The translations under genes were made by a program, and so were the position numbers. Below the pieces are notes generated by a model. That model made no database searches. It saw nothing but the letters and a program-made list of their open reading frames with translations, and had not been told where the DNA came from. Positions 42,857 to 52,724 of a DNA stretch of 64,000 nt are shown piece by piece. The stretch is taken from contig CP155577.1 in the NCBI GenBank assembly GCA_001306305.2, positions 2,091,501 through 2,155,500 on the forward strand. The letters run 5' to 3'. Position 1 is the stretch's first letter, and each line of letters opens with the position of its first letter. The stretch is from Citromicrobium bathyomarinum (GTDB taxonomy: Bacteria; Pseudomonadota; Alphaproteobacteria; Sphingomonadales; Sphingomonadaceae).

Positions 42857-44611
42857 TCAGCCCTCCCGCTGCTCCGCGATCCAGCGATCGATATGCTCTT
42901 CCAGCACGTCGAGCGGGACCGCACCGTTTTCCAGCACCGCGTCATGGAACGCGCGCAGGTCAAACCGGTCGCCCAGCGCCTCCTCAGCACGCCCACGCAA
43001 CTCGCGGATCTTCAGCTCGCCGATCTTGTAGGCCAGCGCCTGGCCGGGCCAGGTGATGTAACGGTTGACCTCGGCGTCGATATTCGCGGCACTGAGCGCG
43101 GTGTTCTCGGTCATGAAATCGACCGCCTGTTGCTTGGTCCAGCCCTTCGAGTGGATGCCGGTATCGACCACCAGCCGGGTCGCGCGCCACATTTCGTAGC
43201 TCAGGCGCCCCATCTGCTTGGCGGGCGTATCGTACAGCCCCATCTCGATCCCGAGCCGTTCGGAATAGAGGCCCCACCCTTCCACGAAGGCGGTGAAGAA
43301 GGTGCCGTTGCGGCGCAGCGGGTGGAGGTCGAGCTCCTGCTGCAACGCAATCTGGTGGTGGTGGCCGGGCACCGCCTCGTGCACGCCGAGCGCGGGCAGT
43401 TCCCACAGCGGGCGCTGGTCCAGCTCGGTCAGGTTGATGCGGTAGATACCCGCCTGCCCGGTTTCGAGCGAACCGGGCTCGTAATAGGCAGTGGTGTTGC
43501 CCGGCGCCTGCGCGGCGGGGATCGGCTGGACCGTGTAGGGCTGGCGCGGCAGGGTGCCGAAGAGCTTGGGCATCCAGCCGTCGATCTGCTTGGCCAGCGC
43601 GCCGACATAGCGTTCGTACTCGGCTTCGTCGGTCATATAATATTGCGGATCGGTGCGCAGGTGTTCGACGAAGGCCTCGCGGGTGTCGAAGCCCGCCTCT
43701 GCCGCGACCTCCTCCATCTCCGCCCGGATCCGCGCGACTTCGGACAGGCCCAGCTGGTGGATCTGGTCCGGCGTCATGTCGGTCGTGGTGAAGCTGCGGA
43801 CGCGATAGGCGTAGTAGTCATCGCCGTTCGCGGTTTCGGCGACACCGGGCAGGCCGGTGCGGCATTCGGGCGCGTATTCCTCGGTATAGAAGCTGAGGAA
43901 ATCCTCGTAGGCGGGGAACACCACATCGGTCAGCGCGGCACGTGCGCGGGCCTGCAGGGCTGCCCAGTCGGCTTCCGAAATGGTCGAGGGGCGCTTTTCG
44001 AACGGACGCCAGAAGCCCGATTCCTCGGGGCTGTCCGCCATCTGCCCGGTGATCTGGTCCTCGACGCCTTCCATCGGCCCGCACGCCTGCGTCAGCCCGC
44101 GCGCCACCGCCTCTCGGCTGCGGGCGATCCCGGCTTCGTTCTGCGCGCCATAGGCTTCGAGCCGCGCAACGTAGCTTTCGTAATCGGCCTTGGTGAACAA
44201 CGGGGAGCTGTAGGGCAGCGATGCGATCCAGCTGAACCAGCCGCCGCGATTGGTGAACAGGACGTAGCGGGTCTGGTCGAACTGCGCGCCCTCGATCCCG
44301 TCTTCGAGCGACGACTTGAGGATCGCGTAGTCCACCCGCAGGTCTTCGGGCAGCGCGCTCTCGTCGATGGAGTTGAGCCGGGCGAGGAATTCGCGGTCTT
44401 CGGCGACGTTGCGATCATAGGCCGCCATGCTGAGGTCGCCCAGTTGCCCGTCCCCGCGCCGGTCGCCCACCGAGGTCGCCAAGGTAGGATTGTCGTCGAG
44501 CATGTCCTGCCACACGTCTTCGCGCAGCTCGGTGTAATCTTCGACCGGTCCGGCAGTCAGCGGGCTGGCGATGGTGAGTGTCAGCGCGGTTGCGGCGAAC
44601 AGGTGCTTCAT
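42857..44611 (-). CDS. Secreted DUF885 protein (putative metallopeptidase)
   Basis: The 584-residue protein has a signal peptide (KHLFAATALTLTIASPLTA, cleavage near TAG) and a DUF885 domain with a zinc-binding signature HEAVPGHHHQ near residue 400, followed by AFVEGWGLYSERLGIE, the typical second metal-ligand helix. DUF885 proteins are M3-like metallopeptidases of mostly unknown substrate, exported to the periplasm. It is minus-strand, with the palindromic repeat just after its stop and the LMW-PTP gene divergent. Confidence 0.9.
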   Translation of the reverse strand: MKHLFAATALTLTIASPLTAGPVEDYTELREDVWQDMLDDNPTLATSVGDRRGDGQLGDLSMAAYDRNVAEDREFLARLNSIDESALPEDLRVDYAILKSSLEDGIEGAQFDQTRYVLFTNRGGWFSWIASLPYSSPLFTKADYESYVARLEAYGAQNEAGIARSREAVARGLTQACGPMEGVEDQITGQMADSPEESGFWRPFEKRPSTISEADWAALQARARAALTDVVFPAYEDFLSFYTEEYAPECRTGLPGVAETANGDDYYAYRVRSFTTTDMTPDQIHQLGLSEVARIRAEMEEVAAEAGFDTREAFVEHLRTDPQYYMTDEAEYERYVGALAKQIDGWMPKLFGTLPRQPYTVQPIPAAQAPGNTTAYYEPGSLETGQAGIYRINLTELDQRPLWELPALGVHEAVPGHHHQIALQQELDLHPLRRNGTFFTAFVEGWGLYSERLGIEMGLYDTPAKQMGRLSYEMWRATRLVVDTGIHSKGWTKQQAVDFMTENTALSAANIDAEVNRYITWPGQALAYKIGELKIRELRGRAEEALGDRFDLRAFHDAVLENGAVPLDVLEEHIDRWIAEQREG

Positions 44612-44676
44612 GTGTGTCTCCCCTTGTTGGGCGATCTCTATTGCTCTGGCCCGGCCCCGTCCAGTACGTCGGGGCC

Positions 44677-45147
44677 ATGGAAAAACCCGCGATCCTGTTC
44701 GTCTGCCTTGGCAATATCTGCCGCTCCCCGCTCGCCGAAGCGGCGTTTCGAGACGCTGCGGAGAAGGCCGGGCTGGAGGCGGAGGCCGACAGTGCAGGCA
44801 CCGCGGACTACCACGTCGGCAGCCCGCCCGATCCGCGCAGCGTCGAGGAAGCCGCGAAGCACGGGATCGACATTTCGGGCTATTCCGGACGGCAGCTGGT
44901 GGTCGAGGACTTTCACCGCTTCACGCATATCTTCGCGATGGACCACCAGAACCTGCGCAATATCGAGGCGCTGCGGCCCGAGGGATCGCGTACGCATGTC
45001 TCGCTGCTGATGGACCTGGTGCCCGGCCGCGAAGGCGCGGTGATTGCCGACCCGTACCATGATGGCGAGGAGCAGTTCGAGGCGACGTGGGAGGATGTCG
45101 ACGCGGCGGCGCGGGCGCTGGTGGAGCGGCTTTCGAAGCCGAGTTAA
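44677..45147 (+). CDS. Low-molecular-weight protein-tyrosine phosphatase
   Basis: The 156-residue enzyme has the P-loop C10-L-G-N-I-C-R16-S (ILFVCLGNICRSPLAEAAF) and the general-acid loop ADPYHDG, with a DSAGT segment between. It hydrolyses phosphotyrosine; bacterial forms often dephosphorylate exopolysaccharide tyrosine kinases. The ATG at 44677 is preferred, since the frame from 44578 adds an unrelated Arg-rich N-terminus. It is 29 bases before recG, which is convergent. Confidence 0.93.
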   Translation: MEKPAILFVCLGNICRSPLAEAAFRDAAEKAGLEAEADSAGTADYHVGSPPDPRSVEEAAKHGIDISGYSGRQLVVEDFHRFTHIFAMDHQNLRNIEALRPEGSRTHVSLLMDLVPGREGAVIADPYHDGEEQFEATWEDVDAAARALVERLSKPS

Positions 45148-45177
45148 ACCCCTCCCCCCAAGGAAGGGGATAAATGC

Positions 45178-47241
45178 TCACCCGCCCCGAAGCGTGCGCA
45201 CGCCCATGTCGCGCTCCATCAGGTAGAGCAGCACCCGCGCCGCCTCGCCCCGCTCGCCTTCCAGCCCGGCATCGCGGTCCATCAGCAGTTTGGCATCGGC
45301 GGTGGCGGGGTCGAGAAAGCGCTGCATCTGGTCGAGAGTGGCGATCCGGAACGGCGTGTCACCCGACTGGCGCGTGCCGAGCAATTCGCCTCCGCCGCGC
45401 AGTTCGAGGTCTTCCTCCGCAATTCGAAAACCGTCCTGCGTCTCGCGCATCAGGGCGAGGCGGCGCTGGCCCGTTTCGGACAGCTGGTTGCCGCGCAGCA
45501 GCAGGCAGACCGACTTCTCGCTCCCGCGCCCCACGCGGCCACGCAGCTGGTGCAACTGGGCGAGGCCGAAGCTTTCCGCCTGTTCGATCACGATCAGCGT
45601 GGAGGCGGGCACATCGACGCCGACCTCGATCACGGTGGTCGCGACCAGCAGCTTCGCCTGCCCGCTGGCGAAGCGCGCCATCGCGGCGTCCTTCACCTCG
45701 GGGTCGAGCTGGCCGTGGACCATCACCACGGCATCGTCGTCGAACCGCGCCTTGAGCGCTGCGTAGCGCTGCTCGGCCGCGGCTTTCTCCATGCCCTCCT
45801 CATCGCGGACCATCGGGCACACCCAGTAGGCCTGCTGCCCGCTCGCGAGGTGCCGCCCGACCGCCTCGACCACTTCTGGCAGGCGATCCATCCCGACCAC
45901 GCGCGTATCGATCGCCTGCCTGCCCGGCGGCAGTTCGTCGAGCCGGCTGACCTCCATCTCGCCATAGTTCGCCAGCGTCAGCGTGCGCGGGATCGGGGTG
46001 GCGGTCATCGAAAGCGTGTGCGGCGGGCGCTTGCCCTTCCCCGCCATCTGGAGGCGTTGCGAAACGCCGAAGCGATGCTGTTCGTCCACCACCACCAGCC
46101 CGAGATCGCGGTACTGCACCGCTTCCTGGAAGATCGCATGCGTGCCGACCACGATCTGGATGCTGCCATCCATCAGCCCCATCAGGATGCTTTCGCGCGC
46201 CCGGCCCTTGTCGCGCCCTGTCAGCAGAGCGACCTCCACGCCGGTGGGCCGCGCCATCTCGCGCAGGGTCTCGAAGTGCTGGCGGGCGAGGATTTCGGTC
46301 GGAGCGAGCAGCGCGGCCTGCGCGCCCGCCTCCACCGCGACCAGCATCGCGTGCAGCGCCACCACCGTCTTGCCCGCGCCGACATCGCCCTGCAGCAGAC
46401 GCAGCATCGGCGCGTCCTGCGCGAGGTCGCCCTCGATCTCGCGGATCGAACGCTCCTGCGCGCCGGTCAGCGGGAACGGCAATTGCAGCTTGTCGCGCAG
46501 GTGTCCGTCGCCTGCCAGCGGGCGTCCGCGCTTGCGGCGGTTATCCGCCTTCACCAGCTGCAAGGCCAGCGCATTGGCGAGCAGTTCGTCATAGGCGAGC
46601 CGGTCCTTCGCCGTCTCGTCGTCGCGCGCATGCACGCTGCGCAGCGCTTCGCCCCAGGCGGGCCATTTCTGCTGTGCGAGCATGCCGGGCTCGATCCATT
46701 CGGGCAGGTCGGGCAGCTTCTCCAGCGCCTGCGCCGCAAGGCTCGCCATGCGCGGCTGGGTCAGCCCTTCGGCGAGGCTGTAGACCGGCTCGCGCATCTG
46801 GCCGAGGCCTGCATCGTCCAGCTTCATCACATGGTCGGGATGGACCATCTGGAGCATGTCGCCATACCGCTCCAGCTTGCCCGCCACGCGGCGCTTCTCG
46901 CCGACGGGCAGCTGCTTCTTGGCCGTGTAGGAAGCGCGCCCGAAGAAGGTCAGCGCCAGCACATTGCCCGCGCTGTCGGTCGCCAGCACGCGATAGGGCG
47001 CGCGGCGCGAGGCACCGGAGCGATGCTCGGTCACGGTCAGCGCGATAATGATCTGCTCGCCCTCGCCCGCCTCGTCGAGCGTTTCGACCGGGCGGCGGGT
47101 CACGAAGCGATCGGGCCAGTGATAGGCAATGTCGCGCACGCGCGTGCAGCGCAGCTTTTCCAGCGGCTTCTTCAGCTTGGGCCCGACACCGTCGAGCGTG
47201 TCGACCTCGGCAAACAGGGGGTTGAGGATTTCGGGCCGCAT
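45178..47241 (-). CDS. recG: ATP-dependent DNA helicase RecG
   Basis: RecG (687 aa) reverses stalled replication forks and branch-migrates Holliday junctions. It has the N-terminal wedge/OB domain (around residues 55-150), Walker A GDVGAGKTVVALHAM, the DEQHRFGV motif (DEAH-box equivalent), QAYWVCPMVRDEEG, and the C-terminal TRG-type region with RGRVGRGSEKSVCLLL and LRGGGELLGTRQSG. Length and order are normal. It is convergent with LMW-PTP and divergent from sdhE across the palindromic repeat. Confidence 0.97.
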   Translation of the reverse strand: MRPEILNPLFAEVDTLDGVGPKLKKPLEKLRCTRVRDIAYHWPDRFVTRRPVETLDEAGEGEQIIIALTVTEHRSGASRRAPYRVLATDSAGNVLALTFFGRASYTAKKQLPVGEKRRVAGKLERYGDMLQMVHPDHVMKLDDAGLGQMREPVYSLAEGLTQPRMASLAAQALEKLPDLPEWIEPGMLAQQKWPAWGEALRSVHARDDETAKDRLAYDELLANALALQLVKADNRRKRGRPLAGDGHLRDKLQLPFPLTGAQERSIREIEGDLAQDAPMLRLLQGDVGAGKTVVALHAMLVAVEAGAQAALLAPTEILARQHFETLREMARPTGVEVALLTGRDKGRARESILMGLMDGSIQIVVGTHAIFQEAVQYRDLGLVVVDEQHRFGVSQRLQMAGKGKRPPHTLSMTATPIPRTLTLANYGEMEVSRLDELPPGRQAIDTRVVGMDRLPEVVEAVGRHLASGQQAYWVCPMVRDEEGMEKAAAEQRYAALKARFDDDAVVMVHGQLDPEVKDAAMARFASGQAKLLVATTVIEVGVDVPASTLIVIEQAESFGLAQLHQLRGRVGRGSEKSVCLLLRGNQLSETGQRRLALMRETQDGFRIAEEDLELRGGGELLGTRQSGDTPFRIATLDQMQRFLDPATADAKLLMDRDAGLEGERGEAARVLLYLMERDMGVRTLRGG

Positions 47242-47268
47242 GGGACCATCGATATGGCCCAGCTATCG

Positions 47269-47357
47269 CGTCATTGCGAGCGGAGCGAAGCAATCCACGG
47301 CGTGCCGCTGTGGATTGCCGCGTCGGGTCAGCTGCGGTGCCCCTCCTCGCAATGACG
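47269..47357. repeat. Palindromic intergenic repeat, copy 2
   Basis: It has the same outer arms as copy 1 (CGTCATTGCGAG / CTCGCAATGACG) and inner arms GCAATCCACGG / TGTGGATTGC, but a shorter spacer (89 bp total against 117). It lies between the recG start and the sdhE start. Confidence 0.8.
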
Positions 47358-47395
47358 AGTTGAAAGCGGTGCGCAGAAAATCTACCTCCCGCCCC

Positions 47396-47671
47396 ATGAC
47401 CTCCCCCAGCTTCGAATCCCGCCTCGCCCGTGCCAAGTTCCGCGCCTGGCACCGTGGCACGCGTGAAGCCGATTACATGATCGGCGGCTATTTCGACCGC
47501 TATCACGCCGAATGGGGCGAGGAAGACCTCGTCTGGTTCGAAACCCTGCTCGATTACGACGATGTCGAGATCATGGCCTGGGCGCTCAAGACGCAGCCGA
47601 TCCCGCCGGAAATGCAGGGCGAGCGGATCGCGATCATGCAGAAGCTCGATTACGTCGATATTCCCCGCTAG
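47396..47671 (+). CDS. sdhE: Succinate dehydrogenase assembly factor SdhE
   Basis: SdhE (91 aa) promotes covalent flavinylation of SdhA and FrdA. The family RGxxE motif is present (R20-G21-T-R-E24 in WHRGTREADYMIGGYF), followed by WFETLLDYDDVEIMAW. It belongs to the Sdh5/YgfY family. The ATG at 47396 lacks a strong Shine-Dalgarno, and a longer upstream frame runs through the repeat. It ends in a hairpin terminator 39 bases before mfd, so mfd may be partly transcribed from here. Confidence 0.9.
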   Translation: MTSPSFESRLARAKFRAWHRGTREADYMIGGYFDRYHAEWGEEDLVWFETLLDYDDVEIMAWALKTQPIPPEMQGERIAIMQKLDYVDIPR

Positions 47672-47732
47672 GATTTGGCGCATGCGGGCTGGTGCATTGC
47701 GCCACCGCCCGCTAGTCCCACCCCGAACCCCG

Positions 47733-47767
47733 GCCCCCCTCCTCTTCGCGAGCAGGGGGCTATTTTC
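47733..47767 (+). terminator. Terminator after sdhE
   Basis: GCCCCC at 47733-47738 pairs with GGGGGC at 47755-47760, with a 16-nt loop, followed by TATTTTCGTTT. The T-rich tail is consistent with intrinsic termination between sdhE and mfd. Confidence 0.5.
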
Positions 47768-47809
47768 GTTTGCGCGGAACACGCACAGCACGGATCGACT
47801 TACGCCATA

Positions 47810-50800
47810 ATGCCCGACCTTTCCCGCATCCTCTCCGCCAAACAACCGCTCACCTTCGCCAATCTTGCGCGGGGGAGCCAGCCGCTGGTGATGGCCGATC
47901 TCGCCCGCGCGGCGCACAAGCGCGCGGTGTTCGTCGCGCCGGACGACAGCGCGATGCGCGCGGTCGCGGATGCCGCGCGCTATTTCGCGCCCGAGCTTAG
48001 CGTGATCGAGTTGCCCGCTTGGGACTGCCTGCCCTACGACCGGGCATCTCCTGCGCTGTCGATCAGCACCCAGCGCCTTTCCGCGCTGCATCGTTTGCAG
48101 GCGGAAAAAGGCGCGCCGCAGCTGCTGGTGACCACCGCCAACGCCGTGGTCCAGCGCATGCTCACCCCGTTCCGCATCCGCGAGGCGGTGCGCGAGCTGA
48201 AGCCGGGCGTGCATATCGGGCACGAGAGCCTGACCCAGCTGCTGCAGAAGCAGGGTTATAGCCGCACGGACACCGTGATCGACGCGGGCGAATTCGCGGT
48301 GCGCGGGTCGATCTTCGACATCTTCCCCTCCGGCCTCGAACAGGGCCTGCGGCTCGATTTCTTCGGTGACGAGCTGGAAAGCCTGCGCCTGTTCGACCCG
48401 AACACGCAGCGCACCACAGGCACGCTCGACAGCTTCCTCCTGCTGCCCGCGTCCGAAGTTTTGCTCGAAGACGCGACGATCAAGCGTTTCCGCGCGGGCT
48501 ATCGCGAGCGGTTCGGCGCGAACGCCACGCAGGACCCGCTTTACGAAGCGGTCAGCGAAGGGCGGCGGCAGGCCGGGATGGAGCACTGGCTGCCTCTGTT
48601 CGAGGAGAAGCTGGCGACCCTGTTCGACCATCTGGGCACCAGCGATCCGGTAGTGATCGATGTCGGCGCTCTGGCCGCGTTCGAGGAGCGGCTGGGCGAC
48701 ATCGCCGAATACCGCCGCACCCGCACCGAAACCGCGGGCCAGAAGGCGGGCAGCTATCGCCCGCTCGACCCGCAGGCGCTCTATCTCACCGAGGACGAGA
48801 TCGGCACCACTCTCGAAACACGCCCGGTCCACCGCGCGACCGGGTTCGACGAGCCCGAGAGCGACAGCGTGATCGACTTCGGCTTCCGCTCTGCCCGCGA
48901 CTTCGCGCCCGAGCGTGCGCGCGGCGACAATGTGTACGAGGCAGCGGCCGAGCACTTCAAGAAGCTCGCCAAGGCGGGCAAGCGCCCGCTGCTCGCCGCC
49001 TATTCGAAGGGTAGCCGCCAACGCATCGCCTCGATCCTGGGCGAAGCGGGCACCGAACTCGCGCTGGCCGAAAGCTGGCAGGAAGCGCTGGGCAAGTCCG
49101 CCAAAGGCAAGCCCACGGCGATGATCCTCCCGCTCGACAGCGGCTTCGCGAGCGAGGATATCGAGCTGGTGACCGAGCAGGATCTGCTCGGCGACAGGCT
49201 GGTCCGCCGCCGCAAGAAGCGGCGCGATTCGGATGCCTTCCTCAGCGAGCTACAGGCGCTGTCGCGCGGCGACCTGGTGGTTCACACCGAACACGGCATC
49301 GGCAAATATCTCGGCCTCGAACCGGTCACCGTGGGCAAGTCCAAGCACGACTGCGTGATGTTGCAGTACAAGGGCGGCGACAAGCTCTACATCCCGGTCG
49401 AAAACCTCGAAGTCCTCTCCCGCTACGGCAGCAGCGAGGATGCGGTGATGCTCGACCGGCTGGGCGGCGAGGCATGGCAGAAACGCCGCGCCCAGCTGCG
49501 CGAACGCATCCGCGAGATCGCCAGCGAACTGATGCGCACCGCCGCGCAGCGCGCGCTGAAGAAGGCGCCCGTGCTGGAGGCCGATCATGCCAGCTACAAC
49601 CAGTTCGTCGACCGCTTCCCCTGGGAAGAGACCGAGGATCAGGAGCGCGCGATCGCCGACGTGCTGGGCGATCTGGAAAGCGGCAAGCCGATGGACCGCC
49701 TCGTCTGCGGCGATGTCGGCTTCGGCAAGACCGAGGTCGCGCTGCGCGCCGCCTTCGTCGCGGCGATGGGCGGCCAGCAGGTCGCAGTCGTCGCGCCGAC
49801 CACGCTGCTCGCGCGCCAGCATTTCCAGCATTTCAGCGAACGCTTCGCCGGTTTCCCGCTCAAGGTCGGGCGGCTCAGCCGGCTCGTTTCGGCCAAGGAA
49901 AGCAGCGAGACGCGCGATGCGCTGGCCGACGGCACGATGGACATCGTGGTCGGCACCCACGCGATCCTCTCCAAGTCGACCAAGTTCAAGGATCTGGGGC
50001 TCGTGATCGTCGACGAGGAACAGCGTTTCGGCGTGACCCACAAGGAAAAGCTGAAGCAGCTGCGCGCGGACGTGCACATGCTCACGCTGACCGCCACGCC
50101 CATTCCGCGCACGCTGCAGATGGCGATGACCGGCCTGCGCGAGCTTTCCACCATCCAGACCCCGCCGGTGGACCGCCTTGCGGTGCGGACTTACGTTATC
50201 GAGTGGGACGATATGGTGATCCGCGAGGCGCTGCTGCGCGAACATCATCGCGGCGGCCAGAGCTTCATCGTGGTGCCGCGCATCTCCGACATGGACCCGC
50301 TGCTCGACTGGCTGCACGAGCATGTGCCCGAAGTGAAGGTGGTGCCCGCACATGGCCAGATGAGCGCGTCGGAGGTCGAGGACCGAATGAGCGCGTTTTA
50401 CGAAAAGAAATACGACGTACTGCTGTCGACCACGATCGTCGAAAGCGGGCTCGATATTTCGAGCGCCAACACGATCATCATCCACCGCGCCGACCGCTTC
50501 GGCCTCGCCCAGCTATACCAGCTGCGCGGGCGCGTGGGCCGCGCGAAGCTGCGCGCCTATGCCTACCTGACCACGCCTGCGGACGAGGCTCTGTCGGAGG
50601 TCGCAGAGAAGCGGCTGAAGGTGCTGAGCGATCTCGATTCGCTGGGCGCGGGCTTCCAGCTCGCCAGCCACGATCTCGACATTCGCGGCGCGGGCAATCT
50701 GCTGGGCGACGAACAGTCGGGCCACATCCGCGAGGTCGGGTTCGAACTCTACCAGTCGATGCTGGAGGACGCGATCCTCGCCGCGAAGGCGGGCGAGATG

Positions 50801-51301
50801 GGGCTCGAGAAGCCCGCTGAGGACTTCAGCCCGCAGATCACGGTCGATGCGCCGATCATGATCCCCGAGGATTACGTGCCCGACCTCGCCGTGCGCATGG
50901 CGCTCTATCGCCGCCTCAACCAGGCGAGCGACAAGGCCGAGATCGAAGGGCTGGCCGCCGAGATGATCGACCGCTTCGGCGAACTACCCTCCGCGACGCA
51001 GAACCTCGTCCGCCTGATCGAGATCAAGCATCAGGCGATCGAGGCGAATATCGCCAAGATCGACGTCGGCGCGCGCGGCACGCTGGTCACCTTCCACAAG
51101 GACGATTTCCCCGATCCGGTCGGCCTGCTCGCCTATGTCGACAAGCGGGCCGAGGCGGTGAAGCTGCGGCCGGACATGAAGCTGGTCGTCAACCGCGCCT
51201 GGGGCGATCCGCAAAGCCGCCTCAACGGTCTGTTCCAGCTGACCAAGGGCCTCAGCGCGATCGCCAAACGCGCGGCGAAGAAGGAGAAAGCGCCAGCCTA
51301 G
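47810..51301 (+). CDS. mfd: Transcription-repair coupling factor Mfd
   Basis: Mfd (1163 aa) displaces RNA polymerase stalled at lesions and recruits UvrA. Order: UvrB-like N-terminal domains (ISTQRLSALHRLQ), the RNA-polymerase-interacting domain (LVVHTEHGIGKYLGLEPV, about residue 490), the RecG-like motor with Walker A GDVGFGKTEVALRAAF (about 634-649), DEEQRFGVTHKEKL and RGRVGRAKLRAYAYL, and the C-terminal TRCF domain. The start at 47810 is chosen because the frame upstream (from 47675) is Pro-rich. Its stop overlaps the convergent EAL gene in CTAG. Confidence 0.97.
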   Translation: MPDLSRILSAKQPLTFANLARGSQPLVMADLARAAHKRAVFVAPDDSAMRAVADAARYFAPELSVIELPAWDCLPYDRASPALSISTQRLSALHRLQAEKGAPQLLVTTANAVVQRMLTPFRIREAVRELKPGVHIGHESLTQLLQKQGYSRTDTVIDAGEFAVRGSIFDIFPSGLEQGLRLDFFGDELESLRLFDPNTQRTTGTLDSFLLLPASEVLLEDATIKRFRAGYRERFGANATQDPLYEAVSEGRRQAGMEHWLPLFEEKLATLFDHLGTSDPVVIDVGALAAFEERLGDIAEYRRTRTETAGQKAGSYRPLDPQALYLTEDEIGTTLETRPVHRATGFDEPESDSVIDFGFRSARDFAPERARGDNVYEAAAEHFKKLAKAGKRPLLAAYSKGSRQRIASILGEAGTELALAESWQEALGKSAKGKPTAMILPLDSGFASEDIELVTEQDLLGDRLVRRRKKRRDSDAFLSELQALSRGDLVVHTEHGIGKYLGLEPVTVGKSKHDCVMLQYKGGDKLYIPVENLEVLSRYGSSEDAVMLDRLGGEAWQKRRAQLRERIREIASELMRTAAQRALKKAPVLEADHASYNQFVDRFPWEETEDQERAIADVLGDLESGKPMDRLVCGDVGFGKTEVALRAAFVAAMGGQQVAVVAPTTLLARQHFQHFSERFAGFPLKVGRLSRLVSAKESSETRDALADGTMDIVVGTHAILSKSTKFKDLGLVIVDEEQRFGVTHKEKLKQLRADVHMLTLTATPIPRTLQMAMTGLRELSTIQTPPVDRLAVRTYVIEWDDMVIREALLREHHRGGQSFIVVPRISDMDPLLDWLHEHVPEVKVVPAHGQMSASEVEDRMSAFYEKKYDVLLSTTIVESGLDISSANTIIIHRADRFGLAQLYQLRGRVGRAKLRAYAYLTTPADEALSEVAEKRLKVLSDLDSLGAGFQLASHDLDIRGAGNLLGDEQSGHIREVGFELYQSMLEDAILAAKAGEMGLEKPAEDFSPQITVDAPIMIPEDYVPDLAVRMALYRRLNQASDKAEIEGLAAEMIDRFGELPSATQNLVRLIEIKHQAIEANIAKIDVGARGTLVTFHKDDFPDPVGLLAYVDKRAEAVKLRPDMKLVVNRAWGDPQSRLNGLFQLTKGLSAIAKRAAKKEKAPA

Positions 51302-52593
51302 GCTTGCCCGCTCGCCAGCGCGAGGAACTCCTCGTGCGGCAGCGGGCGCGCGCGCAGGAAGCCCTGGTACGCGCTGCACCCTTCCTCAAGCGCGATTTTG
51401 CGCTGCGTTTCGTCCTCGACCCCCTCGGCGATCACCGCCAGCTCCAGCGCGCGGGCCATGGCGATCACCGCGCGCAGCACCGCGCGGTCGCGCGCGCTTT
51501 CTGCCACGCCATCCAGCATGATCCGGTCGAGCTTGATGAAATCGAGCGGCAGGTATTTGAGATATCCGAAATTGCAGAACCCCGCGCCGAAATCGTCGAG
51601 CGCGATCCGCATCCCCGCATTGCGCAAGCGGCCGAGCGAGCGCGCAGCAAGGTCCAGATCGCCCAGCAGCGCCTGTTCGGTGATCTCCAGCGTAAGCCGC
51701 GCCGGGTCGACGCCCCGCTCCTCCACCATCCGCAACAGGTCATCGGGAAAGCGCACCACCGCCAGATCGGCGGCGGTGATGTTGATCGAGCACTTGAGCC
51801 CCTCGGGCCAGCCCCGCACCGCATCCAGCGCGGCCTCGATCACCTTGCGGGTCAGCTGCGTGGTCAGGTCTGCGCGCGCGGCGATCCGCAGCAGCGCTTC
51901 GCCGCCGATATCGCCCAGTAGCGGCTGATCCCACCGCACCAGCGCCTCCGCCCCGATCAGCGCATCATCGGCGAGCGCGAATTGCGGCTGGAAGCGCAGC
52001 GAGATCGCGCCCCGCTCTAGCGAACGCCGCAGCTCCGCCTCGATCTGGCCGACATCGAACCCGGCGGGTGCCAGATCGCGGTCGATCCACACGATCCTGC
52101 GCCCGGACTCCCCGCGCAGCGCGATCTGCGCATCGCCGAGCCGCGCGAGCACCGTGGTAGGATCGTCGCCCGACAGCGCGCGGATCAGCGCGATATGTGG
52201 CCACAGCTGCGGCACGCCCAGCGCGCTGCCTGCCATCGGCTGGGCGACCCCGTCGGCCAGCGTCTCGGCCAAAAACTGCCACCGCTCCCGGCTGCACTTG
52301 TCGCGCGTGGCGAGCAGGAACTTGCCCCCGTCGATCCGCGCGACCAGCCATGATGCCCGCGCAAACTCGTCCTGCGCGAAATGCGCCATCCGCCGCCCGA
52401 CCTCGCCCAAGGCATAGTCGCCGGTCTGCGCCCCGTGGGCCAGATTGACGCTATCGAACCGGCCCAGCACCAGCAGCATCGCGTGGACCCGCGCCTCCCC
52501 CTCGGCGAGCCACATGCCGAGGATCTCGCGCGCCTCTTCGGTATCGACAAGCCCTGTGGGGCGCTCGCTCGCGGGATGTTCCGTCGGACTCAT
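51298..52593 (-). CDS. EAL-domain c-di-GMP phosphodiesterase with degenerate GGDEF
   Basis: The 431-residue cytoplasmic protein has a degenerate GGDEF domain (I87-D-G-G-K-F92 replaces GGDEF, so no cyclase activity is expected) and a C-terminal EAL domain with all key residues: E216-A-L218, N271, E303 (TLEITEQA), D333-D334-F-G, K354 and E390-G-V-E393, plus AYQGFLRARPL. It should hydrolyse c-di-GMP to pGpG, probably regulated by the inactive GGDEF part. No sensor domain or TM helix is visible. It is convergent with mfd, sharing CTAG. Confidence 0.92.
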   Translation of the reverse strand: MSPTEHPASERPTGLVDTEEAREILGMWLAEGEARVHAMLLVLGRFDSVNLAHGAQTGDYALGEVGRRMAHFAQDEFARASWLVARIDGGKFLLATRDKCSRERWQFLAETLADGVAQPMAGSALGVPQLWPHIALIRALSGDDPTTVLARLGDAQIALRGESGRRIVWIDRDLAPAGFDVGQIEAELRRSLERGAISLRFQPQFALADDALIGAEALVRWDQPLLGDIGGEALLRIAARADLTTQLTRKVIEAALDAVRGWPEGLKCSINITAADLAVVRFPDDLLRMVEERGVDPARLTLEITEQALLGDLDLAARSLGRLRNAGMRIALDDFGAGFCNFGYLKYLPLDFIKLDRIMLDGVAESARDRAVLRAVIAMARALELAVIAEGVEDETQRKIALEEGCSAYQGFLRARPLPHEEFLALASGQA

Positions 52594-52724
52594 CGCCGCC
52601 TTATCGCAAGGCCCTGCGTTTTGGGGAAGCCTGCAAGCTGCGCTTGTCCCACCAATCGCCAGGTTGCATTGCCAAGCAGGCATCGCCTCCATAGGCAGGC
52701 GAACGGGTTTGAGAGAGGGTTTTG

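Noticed and set aside
46589-49021. An 810-codon minus-strand frame spanning mfd and recG
   Set aside because: It crosses the sdhE-recG junction, is antisense to mfd, and only its far end coincides with recG in another frame.
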